A DNA stretch of 64,000 nucleotides, from positions 1-64,000 of the forward strand of contig JAQVPJ010000002.1 in assembly GCA_028702135.1 (NCBI GenBank), in the 5' to 3' direction. The notes under the pieces are model-generated. The model had not been told where the DNA came from. It did not search any database and saw nothing but the letters and a program-made list of their open reading frames with translations. Position numbers and translations under genes: made by a program. Each line of letters begins with the position of its first letter. Positions within the stretch are counted from its first letter, which is position 1. Source of the DNA: Eubacteriales bacterium. GTDB taxonomy: Bacteria > Bacillota > Clostridia > Oscillospirales > CAG-382. Shown one piece after another: positions 23,756 to 32,631 of the stretch.

Positions 23756-23851
23756 ATGTTATCAATGGAATTAAGCCTTGGGCTCATCTTTGTTATAGTG
23801 AGTTCAGGGCTGTTTTTAGCAGTAAACGGAAACGGTCATTCACGGGTTTAA
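23756..23851 (+). CDS. Possible 31-residue single-span membrane peptide
   Basis: ATG at 23756 opens 31 codons, MLSMELSLGLIFVIVSSGLF then LAVNGNGHSRV, a clear hydrophobic helix with a polar tail. GGGGAG lies 12 bases upstream, a little far. The stop is 4 bases before uvrC. It fits a small membrane protein but could be chance in a T-rich leader; no homologue is known to me. Confidence 0.35.
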   Translation: MLSMELSLGLIFVIVSSGLFLAVNGNGHSRV

Positions 23852-23855
23852 TTAT

Positions 23856-25682
23856 ATGAATAGAGAAGAACTTTTTGAAAAAGCAAAATTACTTCCGGCT
23901 ACACCGGGTGTATATATAATGAAAAACCGTTCCGGCAGAATTATTTATGTCGGCAAGTCAAAGGCGTTAAAAAACCGGGTTACAAGCTATTTTGCCCCCT
24001 ATCAGAATCATTTCGGGAAAACTCTGAAAATGGTCAATTCTGTGTATGATTTCGAGATTTATCATACAAAAACCGAGCTTGAGGCTCTGCTGCTTGAGAA
24101 TCAGTTCATAAAGCAGCATATGCCGCATTATAATATTAAGCAGAAGGACAGCGACTCATATCCTTATATTACCGTCACATCTGAGAGATTTCCCAAAATA
24201 GATGTCTGTTACAGACGGGATAACAACAAAGACAGATATTTCGGTCCTTTTTCGTCCTACCGGGTGGCAAAGGATATTGTGGAAACCGTGCAGAAAACAT
24301 TTAAAATACCTTCCTGTTCAAGGGAGTTTCCCAAAGAGACGGGAAGAGGTCGTCCCTGCCTGTATTATCAGATAAACCAATGCGTCGCGCCCTGTAAAAG
24401 CGGAGCTGTAACCGAAAAGGAATACAACGAACTTATTGATGAGGCGTTGCATTACCTTCGGGGTGAATACGGCTCTCTGACAAAAAGCATTAAGGAAAAA
24501 ATGGAGGAAGCGTCCGAGCAGATGCTCTTTGAAAAAGCGGCGAAACTCCGCGATAAAATCCGTTCCCTTGAGAAAATCAGCGACAAGCAGCAGATAGTGG
24601 CCTCACCGCAGACAGAGGCTGATGTTTTTGGGATTTACAGCGATGATTTGGGCAGCGCTTTTGTAGTATTTTTTGTCCGGGGCGGTGCAATAATAGACAG
24701 AGAGAGCCTTTTTTTTGGTGCGGATGAGATTGTAAACAGCGGCTCGGTAAGTTCCTTTATGCAGCGATTTTATGAATTAAGGGAGTATATACCAAAGAGA
24801 ATAGTCGTAGATTTCAGTCTGCATTCCGAGGACAGGAGTCTTTTGTCGGAGTGGCTTACCCAAAAAAACGGTTCAAAAATAAGCATCATAACTCCAAAAC
24901 GGGGAGAGAGCAGAGCGCTTGCAGACAGGGCAAGTGAGAACGCAAAACAACTTTTTATGCAAAAGCGTGCTGAGGAGGACAGGAACAATACCTTTTTAGC
25001 GTCATTTGCCAAATTCCTTAAGCTTGGTATACTTCCCGACAGGATAGAGGCATATGACATTTCCAACAACGGCAAAATGCACACAACATGCGGAATGATT
25101 GTTTTGGAAAGAGGACGCTTCGCCAAGAAAAAATATCGGTCATTCAATATAAAAACAACATCGGGACAGGATGACTGCGGTGCTCTGAGAGAGGCTCTTA
25201 CACGCCGGTTTTCTCATTCGGGCGAGGATGAGAACTGGGAATACCCCGATTTGATTTTAATGGATGGCGGTGTGGCTCAGGTTTCGGCAGCGAAAGAGGT
25301 ACTTTCCGGGTACGGGCTCGATATTTCGGTTTATGGAATGGTTAAGGATGAGCATCATAAAACGAGGACTTTAACCAACGGTGAGGGTGAGCTATCGCTG
25401 AATAAGCGTCAGGATATTTATGTATTCATCTATAAAATTCAGGAGGAAGTACACAGATATTCTCTGTTGAAAATGGATCATCAGCGCAGGAAAACGGTAA
25501 AGACGAGCTCGCTGACAAGCATAAAGGGAATCGGGGAGGTAAAGTCAAACGCTCTGCTTTCAAACTTCGGAAGCTATAAAGCGCTCAAAAACGCAACTGT
25601 AGAGCAGCTGACTGAAGTTAAGGGCATCGACGAAAGGCTTGCTAATGAGATTTACAAAGAATTGAGAAAGAAATCCGATTAG
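23856..25682 (+). CDS. uvrC: Excinuclease ABC subunit UvrC
   Basis: 608 residues, full length. The GIY-YIG nuclease (PGVYIMKNRSGRIIYVGKSK, about 18-37) cuts 3' of the lesion. The UVR domain (KMEEASEQMLFEKAAKLRDK) binds UvrB. The RNase H-like nuclease (RIEAYDISNNGKMHTTCGMI, LILMDGGVAQVSAA) cuts on the 5' side, and helix-hairpin-helix motifs end the protein. The ribosome binding site is weak. rsmD and coaD follow closely. Confidence 0.96.
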   Translation: MNREELFEKAKLLPATPGVYIMKNRSGRIIYVGKSKALKNRVTSYFAPYQNHFGKTLKMVNSVYDFEIYHTKTELEALLLENQFIKQHMPHYNIKQKDSDSYPYITVTSERFPKIDVCYRRDNNKDRYFGPFSSYRVAKDIVETVQKTFKIPSCSREFPKETGRGRPCLYYQINQCVAPCKSGAVTEKEYNELIDEALHYLRGEYGSLTKSIKEKMEEASEQMLFEKAAKLRDKIRSLEKISDKQQIVASPQTEADVFGIYSDDLGSAFVVFFVRGGAIIDRESLFFGADEIVNSGSVSSFMQRFYELREYIPKRIVVDFSLHSEDRSLLSEWLTQKNGSKISIITPKRGESRALADRASENAKQLFMQKRAEEDRNNTFLASFAKFLKLGILPDRIEAYDISNNGKMHTTCGMIVLERGRFAKKKYRSFNIKTTSGQDDCGALREALTRRFSHSGEDENWEYPDLILMDGGVAQVSAAKEVLSGYGLDISVYGMVKDEHHKTRTLTNGEGELSLNKRQDIYVFIYKIQEEVHRYSLLKMDHQRRKTVKTSSLTSIKGIGEVKSNALLSNFGSYKALKNATVEQLTEVKGIDERLANEIYKELRKKSD

Positions 25683-25707
25683 AGTAAGGATTATAGGTAA
25701 AAAAAGC

Positions 25708-26265
25708 ATGAGGGTTATTACAGGTTTCGCCAAAGGAATGAAGCTTGCCGCACTTGAAGGTGAGGATACAAGACCGACATCCGACCGCGTAAAGGAGGGT
25801 ATGTTTTCTGCAATCCAGTTCGATGTGCATGACAAAAGCATACTCGATCTGTTCGGGGGTAGCGGTCAGCTTTCTATTGAGGCGCTCTCAAGAGGCGCGG
25901 AAAAAGCGGTGATTGTGGATATCTCCCGCACGGCAACCGAGGTCATAAAACAGAATGCGGTAAAAACAAGGCTTATGGATAAGTGCCGTATCATTACAGC
26001 AGACTGGAAGGAATATTTAAAGGGAGCAAGGGGAAAAGAGGAGTTCGGGCTTGTGTTTCTTGACCCTCCGTATAAAAAGGGCTTTATAGATGAGATTTTA
26101 AAACGATTGTATGCTTCCGATGTTTTAGCAAAAGAAGCTCTTATTATATGCGAGAGCGATAAGGACGGAATCCCCGAACCTTCAGACGGAAATGAACAGA
26201 AGCTGTACCGCTACGGAAGAACCTATGTTTCCGTAATAAAAGCAATAAAAAAGCAGCAAAACTGA
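25708..26265 (+). CDS. rsmD: 16S rRNA (guanine966-N2)-methyltransferase RsmD
   Basis: 185 residues. Start MRVITGFAKGMKLAALEGED, then RPTSDRVKEGMFSAI, SAM loop LDLFGGSGQLSIEALSRGA, and the N-methyltransferase motif DPPY in LVFLDPPYKKG. It methylates G966 of 16S rRNA. The pair rsmD-coaD is conserved in Firmicutes and seen here, 27 bases apart. Confidence 0.95.
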   Translation: MRVITGFAKGMKLAALEGEDTRPTSDRVKEGMFSAIQFDVHDKSILDLFGGSGQLSIEALSRGAEKAVIVDISRTATEVIKQNAVKTRLMDKCRIITADWKEYLKGARGKEEFGLVFLDPPYKKGFIDEILKRLYASDVLAKEALIICESDKDGIPEPSDGNEQKLYRYGRTYVSVIKAIKKQQN

Positions 26266-26292
26266 AAAGCTCGTCAGAACGGAGAGTGTTAT

Positions 26293-26760
26293 ATGAAAAC
26301 TGCAATTGTAATGGGCAGCTTTGACCCTGTAACAATCGGTCATTATGATATTATCAAACGCGCAAAAGCGCTTTTTCCGAAAGTGATCGTCGTCGTTTTG
26401 GATAACAGCGAAAAAAACTTTCTATTTTCATCCGAAAAGCGGTTTATGTCTGTAAAGGCATGCTTTTCTGATGATAAGGATGTGAGCGTGATATTATGGA
26501 ACGGTCTGTTTGCCGATCTGGTTTTACAAACGGAAAACCCCGTTATCGTCAGGGGCGCAAGAACTGCGGTGGATTTTGAATATGAGCGTATGCTGCATGA
26601 GATAAACAGAGAGTTATCTGGAGCAGAAACCGTCATATTACCCTCAAAAAGGGAAAATGAGTATATAAGTTCTACCTTTGTAAGGGAGCTTATAAAATAT
26701 AACAAACCGCTTGCCGGATATGTTCCCGACAAGGCGATTGAAGTATTAGGGAAGAATTAA
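26293..26760 (+). CDS. coaD: Phosphopantetheine adenylyltransferase
   Basis: 155 residues, the penultimate step of coenzyme A synthesis (4'-phosphopantetheine + ATP). Nucleotidyltransferase motif GSFDPVTIGHYDII (T/HxGH), RGARTAVDFEYE, and ISSTFVREL (SSxxVRE). GGAGAG is 5 bases before the ATG. The stop codon TAA shares its last base with the ATG of the next gene. Confidence 0.97.
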   Translation: MKTAIVMGSFDPVTIGHYDIIKRAKALFPKVIVVVLDNSEKNFLFSSEKRFMSVKACFSDDKDVSVILWNGLFADLVLQTENPVIVRGARTAVDFEYERMLHEINRELSGAETVILPSKRENEYISSTFVRELIKYNKPLAGYVPDKAIEVLGKN

Positions 26761-28061
26761 TGAGCGTGAAAATCAGAATAAAGAGTTGTGAGCTCAATTT
26801 TGTACGTGAAAAACTTGTCGCTCCGTTCGGGTTTAAGGGCAGATATTTAAACGAGCTTTGGCAGACTGTAGTTCGTATAGGCAGCCAGAACTTTTACGCT
26901 GCATGCCCCGCGGTCGAGAGCGTTTTATGGTCGGATGCCGCTGTTTTCGCAGAGAATTCACCCGCAGCATCAAGCGCGATGATGATGATGGTAACTAACA
27001 GAGCTCTTAAGATGCTCGAGGGCACCGAAATAACAAGTCCGGATAAAACCATAACCGAATTACTGCCCGAATTATGCAAATATGCGGAGTCGGTATGCAG
27101 CAGAAAGGTTGCTGAGACCTTTGTTTTAAATTCCTTGGTCGGAATAGACTACGCCCTATGGTCGCTGTATGCAAAGGAAAATTCGATAACCTCCTTTGAC
27201 GGGATTATTCCCGATTATTGCAAAGCGGCATTATCGGCACATCATAAAAAGCTTGCGCATATACCGCTCATAAGCTATACGGTTACAAGAGAACAGCTCA
27301 AAGCCTTATTGGACCGCGGAACGGCGATTTTAAAAATAAAAATCGGGAAATCCATGGGTGACTCATTATCAAAAGAAGAAGATATGCGCTCGATGCTTGA
27401 ATGGGATAAGGCAAGGCTTTCCGAGATACACTCCTTAGCGAAGGAATATTCAACTGATCTTACGAAAAGTGGGAATATCCTTTATTATCTCGATGCGAAC
27501 GGGAGATACGACACTAAAGAAAGATTATGCAGCCTGCTGGAGCACGCTTTGAAAATCGGTGCACTTGATAGGATAGCCCTGCTTGAAGAGCCTTTTGCGG
27601 AAGACAACAAGGTGTATGTAGGCGACTTGAACATAACTGTAAATGCGGATGAATCCGCTCACAGTCTTGCCGATGTAAAGGAAAGGATTCATCTCGGCTA
27701 TAATGCGGTTGCACTAAAACCTATAGCAAAGACAATGTCGGTCTCTTTCAGGATGGCGGAGGCGATCCATGAATCAGGCGGTCAATGTCTCTGCGCCGAT
27801 TTGACGGTAAATCCGTTGTTGGTAGAGTGGAACAAGCAATTTGCAGCAAGAACCGCTGTGTTGTCGGATATGAAAACCGGCTGTCTTGAAGTCAACGGAC
27901 ATCAAAATTACATAAACTGGGAGAGTATGAAGAGTTTACTTCCGGAAGGACTCTCCTGTCCTCCGGAGGAGAACGGTGTATTTACTCTGAACGATGATTT
28001 TTACAGCAATAGCGGGCTTCTTTTTGAAAAAAACGGTTATGATAATATTTTTATAAAATAA
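26760..28061 (+). CDS. Enolase-superfamily (mandelate racemase/MLE-like) enzyme
   Basis: 433 residues. The barrel signature is readable: KIKIG (KxK base on strand 2), LDANGRYD and LLEEPFAED (metal ligands Asp and Glu), NADES (third ligand) and ALKPIAKT (opposite Lys). Members abstract a proton next to a carboxylate; this lysine pair is typical of the muconate-lactonising/dipeptide-epimerase branch, but the substrate is not predictable. A non-standard insertion around residues 130-170 is seen. It overlaps coaD by one base and precedes a hydroxyacid dehydrogenase by 17 bases, suggesting both act on one carboxylic or sugar acid. Confidence 0.8.
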   Translation: MSVKIRIKSCELNFVREKLVAPFGFKGRYLNELWQTVVRIGSQNFYAACPAVESVLWSDAAVFAENSPAASSAMMMMVTNRALKMLEGTEITSPDKTITELLPELCKYAESVCSRKVAETFVLNSLVGIDYALWSLYAKENSITSFDGIIPDYCKAALSAHHKKLAHIPLISYTVTREQLKALLDRGTAILKIKIGKSMGDSLSKEEDMRSMLEWDKARLSEIHSLAKEYSTDLTKSGNILYYLDANGRYDTKERLCSLLEHALKIGALDRIALLEEPFAEDNKVYVGDLNITVNADESAHSLADVKERIHLGYNAVALKPIAKTMSVSFRMAEAIHESGGQCLCADLTVNPLLVEWNKQFAARTAVLSDMKTGCLEVNGHQNYINWESMKSLLPEGLSCPPEENGVFTLNDDFYSNSGLLFEKNGYDNIFIK

Positions 28062-28078
28062 AAGAAGGGCATCAAAAA

Positions 28079-29068
28079 ATGGAAAAAATCGCTTTGATTA
28101 TGAACAGCGGCTCCAGAAAAATGGTAATAAACGAAAAGTCGATAAAAAGGCTTGAGAGAATCGGTGAGGTAGTTTTCGGAAACGGAAACACCGACAGGGA
28201 GAGCGTAAAAAAGGCACTTGCGGGTGCTACAATCGCAATAACATCATGGGGGAACGAACCCTTTGATGAGGACATATTGTCGGTATGCCCCGGCTTAAAG
28301 CTGATTGTACACGCAGCAGGCAGCGTCAAGCCGATCGTCTCGGATGCAGTTTGGGAAAAACACATTCGGGTATGCAGCTCCGCAAACATACTCAGCACAG
28401 GAGTTTCCGAGACAGCGCTCGGTTTTACCATAGCCGCATCAAAGAATTTCTTTTTCCATAACGAAAACATTCACACCGGAGGTTGGGCAGAGGGTAAGCA
28501 GAATATAAAGGAGCTGTACGACCTTACAATCGGAGTTGTCAGCGGAGGCTGGGCAGGACGGCATTATATAGAGCTTATGCGCGCTTTTGATGTGGATATA
28601 GTGCTTTATGATCCGTTTATTGATGATAAGAAGGCTGCGGAAATGGGCGTGAAAAAAGTGAGTATTGAGGAGCTTTGCAGAATAAGCGACATCATCTCCA
28701 TTCATGCACCCTCCATACCCGAAACCTTCCATATGTTTAATAAAGACACCTTAGCGCTTATGAAGAAGGACGCTGTGCTTATAAACACCTCGAGAGGCTC
28801 TCTGATCGATGAGAATGCCCTTTACGAGCATATGAAGGCGGGTAACCTCAAATATGCCTGCCTGGATGTTTTCGACCCTGAGCCACCGGCTGCGGATAAT
28901 CCTCTTCGCAGTCTGAAGAACTGCATTATGACACCGCATCTTGCCGGTCAGGCGAACAACGGGCTGAAAAAGATAGGACAGCATGTCTGCGAGGAGATAG
29001 AAAGAGTGCTTGCTGATAAGCAAACCGTATGTGAGGTAACAAAAGAAATGATCGCCAAAATGGCATAA
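28079..29068 (+). CDS. D-2-hydroxyacid dehydrogenase family protein
   Basis: 329 residues, formate/glycerate dehydrogenase-like. NAD-binding region LTIGVVSGGWAGRHYIELMR (about 146-165), where the usual GxGxxG reads GGWAGR, then DIVLYDPF with an acidic end typical for NAD. Catalytic Arg in LINTSRGSLIDENAL, Glu in DVFDPEPP, His in MTPHLAGQ. It interconverts 2-oxo and 2-hydroxy acids. The first Gly position is odd but such variants occur in hydroxyacid dehydrogenases of glycan-degrading bacteria. It is co-transcribed with the enolase-superfamily gene. Confidence 0.85.
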   Translation: MEKIALIMNSGSRKMVINEKSIKRLERIGEVVFGNGNTDRESVKKALAGATIAITSWGNEPFDEDILSVCPGLKLIVHAAGSVKPIVSDAVWEKHIRVCSSANILSTGVSETALGFTIAASKNFFFHNENIHTGGWAEGKQNIKELYDLTIGVVSGGWAGRHYIELMRAFDVDIVLYDPFIDDKKAAEMGVKKVSIEELCRISDIISIHAPSIPETFHMFNKDTLALMKKDAVLINTSRGSLIDENALYEHMKAGNLKYACLDVFDPEPPAADNPLRSLKNCIMTPHLAGQANNGLKKIGQHVCEEIERVLADKQTVCEVTKEMIAKMA

Positions 29069-29114
29069 ATCGATAAAACAGTTTGGCAAATAAAATGAGA
29101 AGGGACTTGTTGTT

Positions 29115-30161
29115 TTGAAGAAACTGCTTTGTTTGCTATTTGCGTTTACCGTTATTTTTAGCTTTATTGCCTGTAAACAAGCGCGACTTGAATACTGGGA
29201 AATATCGGAGAGTTCCGATAGCTATTCAGAGAATAGCGCAGATATTTCCTATGAATCTTCAGGTGATGTGTCGGAAAATACGCTCAAGTATACATCGACA
29301 CCCCTTATGTGGAAGGTGACCGGAGGTGACAGCGATGGAACAATATGGCTTTTCGGTTCAATGCATATTGCCGATAAGACTACATATCCGCTTCCGAACG
29401 CGATACTTGAAGCATTTAACTCCTGTGATAACCTTGCGGTTGAATGCGACATCACCAAAAATGTTATCATTCCGGCAGACTTCTATGAATCTATAACATA
29501 TCCCGATGACACGACCATAGATCAGTATATTTCACCCGATATCTACGAAGCTGCGTCAGCTCTGGTCAGCGAATATTACGGTGAAGATAGTATTGAAGTT
29601 CTCGCCAGATACAAGCCTGTCTACTGGTATTTGCTCACAGACGGGATAATTGCGGAAAAAAGCAAGCTTTCACAGGAATACGGGCTGGACATTTATTTCC
29701 TTGAGCTTGCAAATGATGAGGATAAAGAAATTCTTGAAATCGAATCCGTAAATTTACAATACAAAATGCTGAGCGGTTTTTCCGACGAGCTGCAGGAATT
29801 TTTGCTTGCCGGAACCGTATTCGCCGACGAAGAGATGTATTTGGATGGACTGGACTACCAGTATGAAGCGTGGAAAAACGGAGATGTCGACGAGCTTGAG
29901 GAGCTCATTTTTCCTGAACCTCCAAAGGGGTACTATACACAAAAAGAGATTGAGTTGATAGACGAATACAATAAAGAAATGATTTATGACAGAAATGAAG
30001 GAATGGTTGACGTGGCGATAGAATATCTTGACGAGGATATGGAGGTATTCTATGTTGTAGGTCTGGCACACATGCTGGGAGAACAGGGTATAGTCCAGAT
30101 GCTTGCCGACGCGGGCTATACTGTCGAGCAGATAACATCCTATTCGTATGACGAGGTATAA
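29115..30161 (+). CDS. TraB/GumN-family lipoprotein
   Basis: 348 residues. Signal peptide ending FSFIAC (lipobox Cys), a Ser/Asp-rich tether, then the TraB/GumN domain: GTIWLFGSMHIADKTTYPLP, DNLAVECDI, and near the end EVFYVVGLAHMLGEQGIVQM. The two conserved GxxH motifs suggest metal binding; related Tiki proteins are proteases, but bacterial members are uncharacterised. TTG at 29115 is the initiator. It is last in the uvrC to TraB run and ends in a terminator. Confidence 0.85.
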   Translation: MKKLLCLLFAFTVIFSFIACKQARLEYWEISESSDSYSENSADISYESSGDVSENTLKYTSTPLMWKVTGGDSDGTIWLFGSMHIADKTTYPLPNAILEAFNSCDNLAVECDITKNVIIPADFYESITYPDDTTIDQYISPDIYEAASALVSEYYGEDSIEVLARYKPVYWYLLTDGIIAEKSKLSQEYGLDIYFLELANDEDKEILEIESVNLQYKMLSGFSDELQEFLLAGTVFADEEMYLDGLDYQYEAWKNGDVDELEELIFPEPPKGYYTQKEIELIDEYNKEMIYDRNEGMVDVAIEYLDEDMEVFYVVGLAHMLGEQGIVQMLADAGYTVEQITSYSYDEV

Positions 30162-30165
30162 AAAG

Positions 30166-30192
30166 AGGACACCGTTTTCGATGTCCTTTTTG
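30166..30192. terminator. Bidirectional terminator
   Basis: AGGACA pairs with TGTCCT around a 10-base loop, TTTTTG on the plus strand and CTCTTTTT on the minus strand. It ends both the TraB gene and the minus-strand small gene at 30207. Confidence 0.85.
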
Positions 30193-30206
30193 TCTTATAA
30201 GTGTTA

Positions 30207-30401
30207 TTATCTGTGAGGATTGAAAAAACGGTCGCGTGGTTTTGGTATCTTATTCAAATCGGAAAAAGCCTCCGATTCCTCCTCGTTTGACGGCGGAGTC
30301 TGTATCAGTCCAGTACAGTCGGTACTTGATGCGACATTCTTCGGGTTTTCAAGGGAATCCTCAAACGAAACATTGTATTTGTCTTTTTTGTATTTCTTCA
30401 T
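30207..30401 (-). CDS. Small conserved-looking hydrophilic protein
   Basis: 64 residues, basic head (MKKYKKDKYNVSFEDSLENP) and an acidic middle (DCTGLIQTPPSNEEESEAFS) ending KIPKPRDRFFNPHR. AAGGAGAA lies 7 bases before the ATG, and a terminator follows, so it is a proper gene. The CTGLxxTPP...E.E...DL.xIP pattern recalls a small uncharacterised protein common in Clostridia; I cannot name a function. Confidence 0.65.
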   Translation of the reverse strand: MKKYKKDKYNVSFEDSLENPKNVASSTDCTGLIQTPPSNEEESEAFSDLNKIPKPRDRFFNPHR

Positions 30402-30586
30402 AACAGTTCTCCTTGTTAATAGAGTAACCCGAATAAAATATTATTATTCGTATTAGAACACGAGCATTGTTTTTTGAATTTTTTTATGATATAGTATATC
30501 CGGTATTAAAACAAATCGCATATTTACAATTTTCTTAATGCGATTGTATTATTTATAAAAACATATATAGGTTAACAGGTGGAAAA
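30402..30586. promoter_or_regulatory. Divergent intergenic region with inverted repeat
   Basis: AATCGCAT (30514-30521) and ATGCGATT (30538-30545) form an 8-bp inverted repeat, 16 bases apart, upstream of the gene at 30587. It may be an operator or leader hairpin. A -10-like TATATC occurs near 30495. Confidence 0.35.
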
Positions 30587-31486
30587 ATGTCTAATATCTA
30601 CACAACAAATGATCTTGACAACAGCATGGACGATATTATTACAGGACCTTATCACGCCATCGACAAGGTGGGCGGCTATATCTACCGCTCCCGTGAGAGT
30701 ATTTACGGATATGATGTACCGCTTAAGGACCACATCAAGTGTATGCTGGAGCTATGCGCGGGAGCTCATTATTACGCTCAGAGCGTTTATTCCGACCTCT
30801 ATTCCGAGTCCTCGACTTTAATAGACCTTCGGGAATTGAAGATAAGGCGCAGAAACGAAAGAAATCAACCCTGCCGCAACGCATATTTATGCCTCGGTTA
30901 TGTTTCGGGAGGTAAGTATTGGCATATGGATACGGGACTTGCAAACAATTCAGAGGAGGATTACTGGAGCGCATTTGCATGGGGCTCCCATTACGGGCAG
31001 CCTGACAATTACAGTAACGAGGATTTGAATGCGTTTAATACAAAAAACTATCCAAATGCACGTTATTTCAGGAACACCTTTCGTGTCGGCGGAACCGATG
31101 AGTCGGATAGCGTTACCTGCATTTATGAATTTTTGGATGAGAATAAAAACGTAATTGCCTTTATCGCACCGGAATTCAAGCGCGGTCATGGCGAGATTTT
31201 CACTCGCGGCGAAAACAGCAGACCGATGCTTCGTTTTACCCGTTTTATGTCGATGGTTCCTCGTTCCGGCAAACTGTCGGACGACGACGCTGACGAGACT
31301 TATCTTTTCGGTGTAATGCGTGACCTGCGCCTTGACGGCACAAACTGGACTGAAGACAGATTGGATTATGCCTGGTCGGTGCAGGGAGCAAATATTCTCG
31401 ATTTGCAGATTTCCGGTTTAGGCGGCAATCCCCTGGGCGATGATGTCGATTATATAAATTTAGTACATAGATACCAGCTCAATTAA
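30587..31486 (+). CDS. Protein of unknown function, 299 residues
   Basis: Soluble, acidic, without signal peptide or membrane helix. It starts MSNIYTTNDLDNSMDDIITG and has many aromatic and acidic residues (GSHYGQPDNYSNEDL, YIYRSRESIYGYDVPLKD). A cysteine pair occurs near the middle. I recognise no family or catalytic motif. GGTGGAAAAA precedes the ATG. The next gene, 30 bases on, encodes a membrane-anchored protein also rich in Asp, Tyr and Ser, so the two may work together. Confidence 0.7.
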   Translation: MSNIYTTNDLDNSMDDIITGPYHAIDKVGGYIYRSRESIYGYDVPLKDHIKCMLELCAGAHYYAQSVYSDLYSESSTLIDLRELKIRRRNERNQPCRNAYLCLGYVSGGKYWHMDTGLANNSEEDYWSAFAWGSHYGQPDNYSNEDLNAFNTKNYPNARYFRNTFRVGGTDESDSVTCIYEFLDENKNVIAFIAPEFKRGHGEIFTRGENSRPMLRFTRFMSMVPRSGKLSDDDADETYLFGVMRDLRLDGTNWTEDRLDYAWSVQGANILDLQISGLGGNPLGDDVDYINLVHRYQLN

Positions 31487-31516
31487 TGTTTATATGAAAG
31501 AAACGAGTGTGGCTAC

Positions 31517-32233
31517 ATGAGAAACAACAAAAACATTGTTAAAATACTCCTGCTTATATCGCTCTCTGTTTTGATTCCCTTTGCGTTCGTTGTCAGCGCC
31601 ATGGCGTTGTTCGGGAGCAAAGAAGAATCCGATAATCCCGAGGCAAACTCCGGCGGTAAATATTTAGCGCAGTTATTCGGCGAAGTTTTCGATAGCAGTG
31701 ATTACGCAAACGGCGAGTTCGCGGAGATTTCTTCTTATGATAAAAGTATATATGAAGAATCGTCTGACGATATGCCGCAGACCGAAATCAGCATATATGC
31801 AGAATCGTCTGACGATATGCCGCAGACCGACATCAGCACATATGACGAAAAGAGTTCTGCGTACGGCTGCGACGGATTTATCTGGATGAGTATCGAGCAG
31901 ATGCGTGATGAGATAGAATTTTTCCGTCTGCAAAGGCATGACGGCGATACGAGCTATCCTGCCCGTGAAATCGAGCTGGACGAGTTTTTCAGAATCATTG
32001 AAACAATAAAAAAATACGAATGGAAGACACATAAGCAATACATGAACTCCTTTTCTCTTGGAGCGTCAAACATAACCGTGGTCGGTCACAATACCGTTTA
32101 CACTTATCTTATTATCGGCAGGGATGAGAGCGATCGCTGCTTTGTCTGGTCATTTTACGATTATAAAATCGCATACATTACCGAGGAGGACCTGGAGTTT
32201 ATAGAGGATATTTTATTCCGGGGCGATTACTAA
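31517..32233 (+). CDS. Membrane-anchored protein with a 15-residue tandem repeat
   Basis: 238 residues. One N-terminal helix (IVKILLLISLSVLIPFAFVV) acts as signal anchor. Residues about 78-107 contain two copies of a 15-residue repeat (YxESSDDMPQTxIS) encoded by a 45-bp DNA repeat, in an acidic linker. A C-terminal domain from about residue 115 (GCDGFIWMSIEQMRDEIEFF to TYLIIGRDESDRCFVWSF) is folded-looking and unassigned. A strong terminator follows. Confidence 0.65.
   Translation: MRNNKNIVKILLLISLSVLIPFAFVVSAMALFGSKEESDNPEANSGGKYLAQLFGEVFDSSDYANGEFAEISSYDKSIYEESSDDMPQTEISIYAESSDDMPQTDISTYDEKSSAYGCDGFIWMSIEQMRDEIEFFRLQRHDGDTSYPAREIELDEFFRIIETIKKYEWKTHKQYMNSFSLGASNITVVGHNTVYTYLIIGRDESDRCFVWSFYDYKIAYITEEDLEFIEDILFRGDY
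31749..31838 (+). repeat. 45-bp tandem repeat, two copies
   Basis: Copies at 31749-31793 and 31794-31838 differ at only a few positions (for example GAAGAATCG versus GCAGAATCG). The unit length is a multiple of three and keeps the reading frame of the host gene. Confidence 0.85.
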
Positions 32234-32252
32234 AATAATAAGCTCAATACAG

Positions 32253-32295
32253 AGCGCGGATTTGAAAAAATCAAATCCGCGCTGTTTTGTGTTTT
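32253..32295 (+). terminator. Terminator
   Basis: A 12-bp perfect stem (AGCGCGGATTTG with CAAATCCGCGCT), 7-base loop, then GTTTTGTGTTTT. It ends the 31517 gene. Confidence 0.85.
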
Positions 32296-32305
32296 ACAAG
32301 GTACA

Positions 32306-32476
32306 CTACTTGTGTTTTTTGTTATTCTTTTTTGCGTTCTCACCGCTGGGACCATCTCGGCGCTCACGGTTATCGGGCTGTTTTCCTAATCCCGTCGTTG
32401 TCCACTGGTTGTTTCCCTCGCTCTTTTTTGCGCCTGTTACTTTGTTTTCCACCCGCGGTTTGTTATTGTCCCGCAT
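32306..32476 (-). CDS. 56-residue highly polar protein
   Basis: On the minus strand, ATG at 32476 follows AAGGGGTGG by 6 bases and opens 56 codons: MRDNNKPRVENKVTGAKKSE, then GNNQWTTTGLGKQPDNRERR, ending KKNNKKHK. It is extremely rich in Lys, Asn, Arg and Gly, with no hydrophobic core, so probably disordered, perhaps nucleic-acid-binding or spore-associated. Plus-strand frames over the same stretch lack binding sites and look like shadows. No homologue recognised with certainty. Confidence 0.55.
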   Translation of the reverse strand: MRDNNKPRVENKVTGAKKSEGNNQWTTTGLGKQPDNRERRDGPSGENAKKNNKKHK

Positions 32477-32631
32477 ATGATTACCACCCCTTTTTAAGTA
32501 GTATTATTATTTCTGTGTATCGATATAAAATACATAACCGAACGATTAATTTTATAAAGCACACAGTATATTTTATACTTGTTGAATATTATCGCAGATA
32601 ATTATACAGAATAACATTGGGAGTGATGTCG

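Noticed and set aside
32262-32601. Plus-strand frames of 72 and 104 codons
   Set aside because: They begin inside a terminator hairpin, lack binding sites and lie opposite the better supported 56-codon minus-strand gene.
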